From Ptychodera flava (lineage: Eukaryota; Hemichordata; Enteropneusta; Ptychoderidae), in contig NC_091931.1 in NCBI RefSeq assembly GCF_041260155.1, forward strand, positions 34,999,326 through 35,063,325: a DNA stretch of 64,000 nt. The letters are read 5' to 3'. Shown here in pieces: positions 10,213 to 21,200 of the stretch. The first letter of the stretch is position 1. Each line of letters begins with the position of its first letter. The translations under genes and the position numbers were made by a program. Under the pieces are notes generated by a model. It ran no database searches. It saw only the letters and a program-made list of their open reading frames with translations, and was not told the origin of the DNA.

Positions 10213-13200
10213 CTAACAGACAGTAAAAGCACACAATATTCAGCGTGAGCAAAGGATGACAGAACAATTATGCTGCATTACAAGCATTCTAAATGGTACG
10301 CTTATTTTCTTTCCGCTGTTTTAGCACGACTTACTTCTTATATTTCTCAGTCACTTGTTTGGGGACATTTTTATCTTGCAATAGAGCTTCTCCGCTGGCA
10401 TGTATCGCTCTCAACACAAACCCAAATGTGTTACTGTACATAACCGGAACAAAATCCTGTAAATTGTTTGACAAACGGCAGACTTAAAGAAAATGACAAA
10501 TCCAGAAATTTGTCAACATCTCACACCACAATAAATACTGGGGCCTGTGAACACCTGTTTCTTTGACCAATGGTTTCACAATTGCCAAAAGTGGTATATT
10601 TGAAATGTTAACCTAAAGTGAAATGAATTAGCCAGGGCTCAAAATTACAGTTCTTAGTCCCTTGTCTCAGAATAATCAAACCTTACCTGGGACTACTAAT
10701 TTCTGGAAATGGTTCTCAAATGGGAATACAAGTGTCTTGTGTTTATTTGTTTTAATCTGCCTGATTACCTTTTACTCTGTTTGATTATCCTACATAAATA
10801 GAAACTCAGTATTTTGTGGTATAGTTTCATACAACATTTCAGCTTGAAAGTACTTTCATGCATTATCACAACAGGGAGCCCAGAAATCTAGTTGTTGTGG
10901 TTGTTGTTGTTTATATTAGTCTTGTTGTTGTTGCTGTTGTAGTTGTTGTTGACCAATATGATTCAACGAACATAACTATTGTTTTGTTGTTGTTTCAAAG
11001 GTAATGTAGATGTCATGAGAAACACTACAAGGACACTATCATTATTTGACCCATTAGTCCTGTTTCAAAATGACCTACATTACACGTCCTGCACACATGT
11101 ACTGCATGTTGTGATTGGTTAATCCGCTTCTCTAAGGTCCACTTTCGGAGCAGTCATTGGAGGGACCTCATGTGTTAGGTCTCATTATTATGTATTATTC
11201 AATTTACAGCTTCCTGATTGGTTAATGTGTAGGTCCGGTCCTCCAGTGTTCACTGCCTCATTATGCAATGTCCCATGTACTTTTGGATGATGCCTGCATG
11301 TGGTCGCAGCTCGATCCCAGTATATGAAGAAAGGTACTCATGCCTAGTATTTGTATTTGATAAATTTCTTGATCAAATCAATTTTGCATTTCTCCAAGAG
11401 TTTGCGAAAGATATTCATACATGTCTGTCCAAAGATCGGTATATGTAGGTTACGATCGGTACGACTGACCCACAAGAATCTATGACGGCTGGCACCAGCT
11501 TTAGTCGGTTGACTGCGAACAACTGTTCTCGCAATTTTCGATCTTTGGAACATGGTAATTGGCCTACTGAATTATATAATGAACCCCATGTGTTTCCCTT
11601 GGAGCTCTATTGTTTCATCTTGTCATTCACAGGCCTCACTGTTGTCGATGCGGCCAATGCCTCTGTCAAATCAAAATGAAAATGTAAAGCGTGAACTTTG
11701 TACGTAACCAACAATTGGAAAACAACGAGCCAACATACCTGTAATGCATAAAGGGACAGGGATAAGTAAAAACATGGAAATTTTACGCATGAAGGTTTGT
11801 CGGGCATTTTTCGTTGTAACTTTCGGCGGATCCGTCAACATCACGAATAACATATTACTTCAGCGGTAGCCAGGAAGCACGTGGGACATTGCATAATGAG
11901 GCAGTGAACACTGGAGGACCGGACCTACACATTAACCAATCAGGGAGCTGTAAAGCGAATAATACATAGTAATGAGACCTTACGCATGAGGTCCCACCAA
12001 TCAGCGTAACGCAAATGGACCTTAAATTACCAGATGAACCAATCACTGATGTTGGTACATATGTCATGGACCTGACTTATGAAACAGGACTATTGCAACT
12101 CTCTCCCAATGTGCAAACTGAACCTACCGAGTATGAGAGTGTACGGTGGGATAGAGTTGCATTGGTTAAATAAATGATAGTGTCCGTATAGAGTTTCTTA
12201 TGACATCTACATTACGTTGAAACAACAACAACAACACAATAGTTATGTTTGTTGAATTTTATTGTCAACAACATAAACTACACAACTAATATAACCATAA
12301 ACAACAATACAAACAACAACAACAAGATTTCTGGGTTCCCTATGCTGTGACTATGTTGCTTGGCTGAGAGCATGAAAATTGAACTAGATAATTAGATGAT
12401 GTTAAAATATGATATTAAACTGTTGGTCAGATTGTCAGATACAGTAATAACATACTAGTAATTTAAAATAAGCCATACAGCTTGGGTATGAGGGGACTAC
12501 CTGATGTCTTCTTGGGAATACTAATTTAAATAGTTGTCCACTTGGACTACCTTGCAAAAATTAATTTTGAGCCTTGCTAGCTAAGGCAATATTTAACAAT
12601 TTAACTGTAGCAGCATTTATACAGCCATCCTCGTTTCCATTCCTTTTCCTGGAGTACAATGTCTTTTGACGCAAACATGTTCATTTCATTTCTAACTATA
12701 TTATCACCCTTGGACCACAGTCAATCCACAAATTATGGAAGTGACCATGGTTGAACCATTACGGAGTTGTAATATACTCACATCTGTCAAGCCTATTTCC
12801 CATTCTTGCCACTGTCTGGCTTGTGCTTTTTCCCAAGGATCATCAGGATAGAGCTGTATGCCGGGTAATACACTATCCAGAAATTCTGTGATTACATTAG
12901 ATTCATACAGGGAGCAGTCTGGGACACCCTACAGGCAACAGAAATGTGTAAGATTGCATATTGAGGCTGGTAGTGTAGTTTTTACTATGACATTGGCAAA
13001 GTTTAATGGGAACATTTTCCTTTTTGCTAAATCTAGGTTGATTTACAAAATCACAGAACAGTTACAGTGCACTATCTTCAGTGAATTTCTGCTACGTATT
13101 GAATATTAGAAGTATCTATTTCACTTTTTGTATGTCACTTTAATCAATGCTTACGTGCAAAGATAAATCTGCCTCTCCAAGTGCTTATGCAGAATGTGCC

Positions 13201-15857
13201 TTGGGGACAGATATTTGGACTCTCAAACTTTTATGATATTCTCTTGGTCTACCTCTTATCTGGGCTTATTTTGAAGCTTACTGACCAAATAAATTTTCCA
13301 CCAGCATAGTTTTGTGAAAATTGGAAATTTCATTTTCCCTCATAGAGTTATCACAGAGACAGCAGTCATTTCCAATGTCAAAGATTGGTAAATATTGGAT
13401 AATTCATCATTCTCATCAGCCTCCTCTCATACAAAAATTTCACGGTAACTCCTGAGTTTCATTCTTGCTTTTGAAAGAGAATGGTTGAACATTTGCTTGA
13501 AAAAAGTTTGGGCATAAGTTAAGTCATGCACTTTCAAGGCACAAACTACCTTCAGTAAAAAGTACAATCTAATGAACTCAACTGACCTTTTCAAATACAA
13601 CTTACAAGTAACCTTAGAGAATGTTATCAGTCAGACCATCTTTTGCTGGTAAAGGCTTTGATCTTGACACTTTTAAAGAACTCACCTTCACATTTTGCAC
13701 TGTCAACGCTGGGACTTTACCGTTTGGATTTATCTTTAGATATTCTGGTGTTTTCTGTTCCACTGTCATGAGATCCACTTCAACCTGTTGAAAAATAACA
13801 ATCTAAATCAAACCAGGCCCACAATGATATAGGGTACATGTATTTATAAAAATACCGCAAAAGATGCATGTGGACACTGGCGCAGCATATTGCCTGATAT
13901 GAAATGGAGGGCAATGCATGGCGACAATGTCTAAGTGCATCCTTTGTGTATTTTCATAGCAACCTCATTATCATACATCTTACATTCATAACAGTGGCGT
14001 CAAATGGGCAGAATGTTGACCATTTTCATGGTATCTATTTCAGGCATCTATTTGGAGATATTGTGGCGGCACATAAAAAAACTCATACCCTTTTCTTGAT
14101 CTAAATCTTATTTTAGGACCCCTGTTTTAGACCAGTGTGGCTTTGAACCTGGGTCAAAAGCCATAAAGTTGAAATTTGTAAAGCGTTCTTGAGCAAAAGT
14201 AGGGATGTGCACTGTTATGGCACAGCAAGGCCTTTTGCAAATTTGTTGTCATTTGCAAAGCCATAATTTGCCAAAACACATTTGGTTATATCTGAAAATT
14301 TGGTGAAAGAACATGTTTATCTGGATGGATTAAATCATATCCCATTTTAGACCATGATTATACTGAAATTTAAACCCCTATTTTCAGGCATGTCACTGAA
14401 AAACCAACTCCTAAGGGTGGTAAGTGCATTCATAAGGTCTTTAAACTGTTGATAACTCCCACCCCAAACAAGAAAACCTGTATTACACTTCATGATCTCT
14501 TCAAACTTTTCAAAGATGATTTTCATTAAATGCTCAGATTGTCTGCCTTTTCAGAAAAGGAATCATCAGTTGCAACATTGTCACATCCAAAATTTGAATT
14601 TCATCTTTTACAGACCTTACAGTCTCACAACTGTCGTTCAAAATGTCACTCAGAACTTAAGTCAGCTTGTTGCTAGAAAAATCAAACAGAAGTAAGAAGA
14701 CTCTTTTAATAGAGTTCTAGAAATTTCACTCGTTCACTGATGAACATACAAGAAATTACACTGACTCATGCATACTGGCAGACACACAATGTATCTACAT
14801 CTTTTTTAAACAGTCAATTCCTTGTTCTTGATGACACTGGTGAATGAAGTTACCTTGTTCCATGACACTGCTTTCTCAATAAGTGTCATTCTCACTCTCC
14901 TTGCACATGGACTGGGTTCACTATCGTATAATGTGATACCATCTTGAAGACGAAACTTTCTGAAAGGTGCAAGTTTTGTAAAAGTCAACAACAAGAATAT
15001 ACAAAATTGATGACACAGTCCCCACTTGCTAATGGGTACTTTGATTACAAGTCCTCGGAGAGGACAGAGTCATCTTCATTAATTGGGTGTGTGATTAAAA
15101 ACAAAATGGCCATGCATTTGCAGGACAATAAATTTGCATGAAGTTTGTGCAAAGTATACTTATGTACCAAATATCAAGGCAATCTGGCTAGAGGTTTGAG
15201 TTGTAGCATTTTGACAGAGTTGGCCTTTTTTACCTCCTTTGGATGTTTTTGCAACAAACATGTTTGTTTGGCTACATAGACAAATCGACAAAACTACTTA
15301 AGGAAATGGAATTGTAGCACAGGAAATGCAGAAATACGACATCAAAACTTACATTTCTGTCCCTTGTATTAATCCTGTCACAACCAGACTTTGGCCCAAT
15401 ACCATTGTTTTCAATGGTGTGGTTGCAACCATGTGCAGGGAAATGGTTAACTATAGTAGAATGCATACATCCTGAGACTACAATTGAGGAAAGCAACAGT
15501 ACCAGTAATGCTCATGGTTGTCTTTAAAGCCACAATAGCTGCTAATGTGTTAAATAAAATGATCTCAAAATATCCTGAGTTTTCCAAGAGTTTTCTTTAA
15601 ATAAGACCCATTATAATAAAGACTTAAAAAGTGTATAACACTGTCATAAGTATCGAAAGTGGCATGTAAATTCAAAAGTTTTAACATCACGTGACAGAGA
15701 AAATAAAGATTACAACGAAAAAATGTCAGCCATCGTGTGTTGTGCACAAGTAAATGGCATCATACCTTTTCTTGGATGATTACAATGTGTATCTGCACAA
15801 AGTACTGCATTTTTTGTACTTTCCCGTGGGACACCATTTTATGAGTGCGGCAGCCAT
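10085..15857 (-). CDS. Glutathione S-transferase-like protein (partial, multi-exon)
   Basis: A minus-strand gene with very short exons: 15857-15820 (tentative start), 14959-14854, 13784-13686, 12928-12782, then 10456-10335 or 10212-10085. The frame is continuous across all GT-AG junctions. The tentative first exon encodes MAAALIKWCPTG and completes a Lys codon at the join. The next exon gives ITLYDSEPSPCARRVRMTL, the next EYLKINPNGKVPALTV, the next SLYESNVITEFLD and YPDDPWEKAQARQW. Together these are a GST N-terminal thioredoxin-fold domain, including the cis-Pro VPAL and the glutathione-binding ESNVI region (E-S/D-x2-I), with a candidate catalytic Ser or Cys in the SPC segment. The following exon begins the helical C-terminal domain. 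The rest of that domain was not found in this window. The expected role is glutathione conjugation or a related thiol reaction in the cytosol. The class is unresolved. Confidence 0.75.
10335..10456 (-). CDS. GST-like gene, alternative exon version a
   Basis: The acceptor follows a TTTACAG and the donor is GTAAGT. It encodes 40 codons plus two bases, starting DFVPVMYSNTFGFVLRAI and containing NVPKQVTEKY, the beginning of the helical GST C-terminal domain. It joins in frame to exon 12928-12782. It is similar to the next downstream exon (10212-10085) in start, end phase and residue pattern. Confidence 0.7.
10629..12583. mobile_element. Foldback element with long inverted repeats in a GST intron
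   Basis: Two arms of roughly 650 and 700 bases are inverted copies. The outer ends read GGCTCAAAATTA at about 10636 and TTAATTTTGAGCC at 12561. Both arms contain a (GTT)n or (AAC)n tract (10890-11000 and 12220-12325). The inner ends are almost identical (11217-11280 against 11879-11943, sharing GGTCCGGTCCTCCAGTG). About 600 bases between the arms show no coding sequence. It lies wholly between two GST-like exons. The exact target duplication is unclear. Confidence 0.8.
13185..13553. mobile_element. MITE family A, diverged copy
   Basis: This copy reads GTGCCTTGGGGACAGATATT near its start and ends with CTTTCAAGGCACAAACTACC. It aligns along its length with the better copies at 45676-45944 and 52260-52634, including the internal GAAAGAGAATGGTTG. 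Its flanking TTAA is degraded. It lies in a GST-like intron. Confidence 0.6.
15011..15110 (+). mobile_element. Solo left end of the 150-bp-repeat element
   Basis: The stretch from GACACAGTCCCCACTTG through ACAAAATGGCC matches the left end of the element at 6646-7922, including TACTTTGATTACA and GTCCTC-GAGAGGA. The tandem core, microsatellite and hairpin are absent, so this is a truncated or diverged copy in the first GST intron. Confidence 0.65.
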
Positions 15858-17274
15858 TGGATCGTCCAAATCAGTGGGCAGTGATAGTCTTCTACAAACG
15901 TCACTCATTAAGCACATTTACACAAACCAACTTTGGTTTGAAAATAAAATCATGACATGAAATTCACAGCTATTGAGCCTTTAATTCATTCTAGCTTATT
16001 TTATTGTAGCTTTGTTAATACCAGTGAATTTTGTGACGGACTCATACCCTCAGATTATTATTGAAAATGTGTCCAATTATCTAGCATTGTGGCCCAAGAT
16101 GTTTCTGAGATCGACAAAGTCACTGGCATCGCCAAAACTGTAAAATAATAGTAATAATGTACATCCTCCCAGCCTATAATTGACATTAGCAAAGTTTGCC
16201 CTCCATCATGTACTCGGCTATGCCTCGTACATTATTTCATGCAAAGTTTGCTTTGTCTTTTACATGCCAGGAAGGGTTACATTATTGCTTAAATACGTAC
16301 AAGCAAATTGAAACTAAGTACACGTAAAACAAAGAGCATAACGTGATTATTTAACATTTCACACAACTTAGCTAAAGAATGTTCTGTACAATAAAATGAC
16401 ATCAGATATTACCTGACAATGGACAATGGACACCCTGCATCCAAATGGCGTGTAAAATTGAAAATTATAATAATAACTGAAGGTAAAACTCAACTGTTGG
16501 TGCATTATTTTTGTTCTACATGTTTGCTAGCCATCAATTTTTCTTTTACTGCCATCTGTGGTTTGATTATCTTTTCAATTTCAGACATATCTCGGAATCT
16601 TCTAATACGCCGTATCTGCCAAGCCCCCCCCCCCCCCCCCCATAATGCCACCTGGTTCATTCCTAGATTTATGAAACCAGAACGGCATTTTGTGCATTCG
16701 GTCGGGTCCCAGAGCCTGGACTTTAGACAGTACAGTTTTTTTCAGTTCATGATTGGTAACTTCTGACCAATCAAAACCCTTTCAATTGACAATGCACGCG
16801 CGCTATATGCACTCACTCTGAAGCTTCCTGTACAGTATCTTTACTAAACCAAGAACCCATGGTGTTTTACATCCGTAACTGACCCGGGAGCTGACCATAC
16901 CATGTCTTCGTTGAGCTAGCTGAGAACGGTGCGCCAACGGCCAACTCCACACTGATCAGCTGAAGGCTTATGGCATGATAAACTGTACCTGCATGCATGT
17001 TGATTAGTGAGGTCAAAGACTTCTCGGTGATAGTTCACGAACGTTGTTTTGATTGAATGCACGGGACTTTACGAGACTTTCTCTTAACCTCTTACAAAAC
17101 ACAAAGTGACGATCTTTATAAAAGTAAAGGGATTATTAAAAGATAAATATTTAGAAGCTAAGATATTTAGAAGCTAACAAATTCATCATTGAAGTCACAA
17201 AATTAAATTGTTGTTGGTCGATTTGGAGAATATATTTCCGTGCCAAATTATATTTGGGAAAGAGGCTAAACACT
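15858..17274. other. Intergenic region between divergent GST-like and TTC29 genes
   Basis: No exon was recognised. The segment includes a run of C at about 16624-16641 and an inverted pair of CCAAT boxes at 16750-16773 (TGATTGGT, six bases, TGACCAATCA). It separates two genes transcribed away from each other, so it should hold both promoters. Confidence 0.5.
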
Positions 17275-17288
17275 GTCACTATAGCAAC
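17275..17288 (+). promoter_or_regulatory. Candidate X-box (RFX site) upstream of TTC29
   Basis: GTCACTATAGCAAC fits the RFX X-box pattern RYYNYY-N(1-3)-RRNRAC with a two-base spacer. It lies just upstream of a probable non-coding first exon ending at a GTTAGT donor near 17394, about 940 bases before the start codon. RFX factors drive ciliary genes, and TTC29 is one. A chance match in non-coding sequence is possible. Confidence 0.45.
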
Positions 17289-18231
17289 TGGGAACACTGC
17301 AGCCATCTTGGATTTAGACGCGGGCAATGGCTGAAGAATTTTCGAAACTTTAGAAGTGGAGGTACTATACTTTCAGTTCTCCTTTGACCAAAAGGTTAGT
17401 ATTTATCGAGTTCTGAACATTCAGTCAGTCAAAAGTACGATCACATTCTCATTCTTACCACACGACTTTCCACCCATGGATAGAATGTGCCTCCTGCTTG
17501 TGGGTTTACACAGTACTTGTTTACATTTTCCCCAAGTGTAGACCTACATGTAATCTCATAATCTCAAACCAGATTAATGGTGACATTTTCATTTTTGAAA
17601 TCTGTTGTTGAAATCTGTTTCCGAAAAAGCACACTGAGCGCTGCCATTACAAAAGTATGATGGTGTACATAATTGATCTGTGAAATATTACATTGACGTA
17701 ACAGGTACAGTAGTCATCGATCCGAGTCAGGCGAAGCACGCAATATAATTGTCCGAGCACGCAGTATGGATGGCATTGTTTTTTCCGTACCTCAGGTTGT
17801 TTGATACTTTCATACATTATCAGGAAAAACTATGAACATGAATCCGCAAATATAACGCGAATTCTTCGAGAGTAGTGGCTGATTTTGGAAGAGTCCAATA
17901 ATGGTCATTGTTTTGCATCAGGGGTTCCTCTGACCAGTTTTACTATGAACATTTTACAGTCTATGATACAATTACTGGAGATAGAAAACAACGAAAGTGC
18001 TGGCCATGATTACACTGTTTGTGTACATACCAGTACATCATTCCTACATACAGCCTTACAGGGCTTGATTCTGTGTCATGTGTTCTACCCCCATGGTGTT
18101 GTAAAATGACAGGGGATGTGCTGATCATGACTTAATTCAGAAAGATATTTACATCAAACAGTAGATATTGCATTGGATTCTTTAAATACCCATTGAAATT
18201 ATGTTTTATTCTCACAGTGGTGATATTGAGT

Positions 18232-21200
18232 ATGGCGGCACCCTTGCCAGCCATCCAACCCAAGTCTGGGTATGGACAAAGCTCAGGATTCCAGCAACAA
18301 ACCATCCAGCAACACAGAATTCCTAGTCCACCAAGTAAAAGTACAGCAAGTGGCTCAAGATCAACGTATAGGCCTGGACAAAAGTTACTCGGGAAAAGAG
18401 AAAGGGAACTACAAGCTAGACAGCAAATGCTCAGAGCCAAACAACCAGAACTTTCACATATAGATACTTCTAGGTATGTATAAGTCTGTATGCGACTGCA
18501 GGTTTGTCACTAACAATAGCTGCACTCATGCAACATCAAACACTACAGGAACCTACTGTTAAAGTTATTATTGACACAGGCTTTATCTAACATGCCCTCA
18601 CGAAAGTCTTCTTAATTACTCTTTACAGGTACAGGAATACCTATTTCCATACATTATGCATAGAAATGCTGAAGGATGGCTTCCACAGGTCGTTTTCGGA
18701 GCTTTTTGCTCTTATCAAGCAGCAGAAGGCAGAACGAGAGGCAGCGGGACCTGACTCACTAATTTGGAATATTACATTATTAGAGGATGAATTTGATAAG
18801 TTAGACAAATTGAAACAATATTTAACAGAAGCTGAAGCAGCTCTCAGAACGGGTGAGTGTATGAGTTAAACTCATTTATCTATTGTGGATGCTTGCATTG
18901 GAAATCAATAGTAGTGCTTGTATTTATTTGACAAATTTTACCCATTTTGGCAGGTTTTATTCATATTCAGTATTAGTTTTTACTTTTGGCTTCTGTTTGT
19001 TCCTACTTTCTAATATATCAATAACTTTTTACATTCTCCTTGTACAGGTAATATGGAGGCTGTCTATGCAGCACAGAATAAACTAGCTGAGTTCTTTTCA
19101 GCAACAGGAGATTACTGGCTCTCTGCTCATTTTTACGACAATTGTCTTGAGACGAGTTTGCAGATTAAGGGAGATGGAAGACGGAGAGAAGCTGAGGCCA
19201 ACTGTAACATTGCCTTGGGATTTGAACACAATAGTAAGTAATGTGAATAATCGTTTTAGACTTCTGTGTAACCGTTTACTTTTTTATAGTTCCCAGATGG
19301 AAAAGCACTGAAAGAGTGAGGTGTCAATATGTTTGAAACTTTGTCAAAGAGTACAGTTAGCCTAGACTTTGTTTTCCATGAGCAGTGATAGCAAAAATTA
19401 ATCTACTTTTATCATGAAGCACATTCTTTATTATTAAAAACTTCAGACTTTAGATTTTTACCTTCTCGTGTCTATTTATAGACAGAGAAGGTATTAGAGT
19501 TGAAAACCAGTATGCTGGTGTCAACTACTTCCGTCTGTCAATACTTCCGTCTGTCAAGATCCGTTGACGTCATATGCTATTGTGATGGGTCATATCATAA
19601 ACTGGTGGGGGTGTTCATGGTTCAGGTTGAGGTGTAGGAGAACGATTTTGAGCTGTGACAAAAATCAAAAGGGTCTTAGCGGCATAGCCACAGTGTTACA
19701 TGTAAGCCTTTCTCCAAGGCTCTTAGTTGACTACGATCTATTACAGACTACTGAGCTGACGTTAGGGGTACTCACTTTGTGTTTGCTCACCCTGTGTGCG
19801 CTAGTGTTTGGTACTGAGTTGCGTGGATATCCCCTCATGGCCTCACGTGATATGGGCCTGTTGCATAATCTGCAGATAATCATATGCCTCTGAGTCTGAA
19901 AACGGTCATTGTGTAAGCCTGTCGGCATTTTCCTTGCATTTTTTCTCATTTAACTTTGCAAAATATCGGCGAGTACCTCAATATTTCAAGATAACTCTTT
20001 CTTCCCAATCGTTTCCTTGAGTTTCAGAGTCATATGAACGAAAATGAGTGAAAGTTTTAGACAGGAAAATTGGACGTAGGCCATGTTCAATGTTTACAGT
20101 ACAATCAGAAGTTTATGTGGAGGAAATAACTAACAAACACTATTCATGATGCCCGCCCTCTAGAGGCAGACCTTCCTATATGAAGTACAACATTTGATGC
20201 TTGTGGAAAGCTTGACCACACAAAGGAGCACTTTAACTTTTAGAAAATGACATAATGAATAAGAAGCTATTCTGAAAATGTCAAATACTGAGAAAAAATG
20301 CGCAAATATTCAAAATAAACAGGTTAACTGACTGGTCAGCTATAAAAAGCAATGAAAATGTTTATGATCAAAAGTTTTTGAGATGCGCACATTTTAACAA
20401 ATACAGAAATTATTAACATTATAAATATAAGACCAAACTATTTTTTCAGGGATGGGACAGGCTGGAAATGAGGGGTGAGAGACAAAGGCACTCTTATGCT
20501 GCATGTGGATGCAGCCACACCATTTCATTTACAGCATACTTATTCACTGTGTTGTGTTCAAGTTCCATATTGTACTGACTGTCATACAAGGATAACATAA
20601 GCAAATCAAATCAAATTAGAAAAGGATCTGTTGTGTGGATTTTGCTGAACACGGCTGATTTTAATATTTCGCCTACATATTTGGTATCCAGCAAAGGCAT
20701 ATTTTGATGTAAAGTCAAAATTAACACTACATTGCTGACAATATATGTTACCGTTTCTGTATGAACTTTATTTTTTTAAATTATAGAAAGTACTTCGAAC
20801 AGATTAACAATTATCGTGATGTCAACCCATGATTTTACATCACAAAGACTGTAATTCTGCCAATTTTTTTTATTTTTCAGTCATTTTATAAATTTTGCAC
20901 TGCACAAGATGATTGAACAAATTGCAATGTTTGAATCTGTAAACTCAAAGAATAATCCTTTGGTCACAGATTAAATTATTTTTTGAAAAGAAATTTACTC
21001 TTAAACACTTTTAGCATATATTCTTTACACGGTCATGTATTTCAAGGAAAATATGCCTATTAAAAACAGTAATTTCTTCACTTTCAATTTCTTTTGAATA
21101 CTATGACAATTATCAGCCATGAGGTTTTACAAACACAAGACCAGATAAGCGTTCATTTCCACAGGACTCTTTGGAATATCCCTTAAAAACAGTTAAAAGT

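Noticed and set aside
15770-15819. Longer first GST exon ending at the GTATGA donor near 15769
   Set aside because: Its frames either meet a stop or join the next exon out of frame; the shorter exon ending at 15820 keeps the frame, though its donor is weaker.
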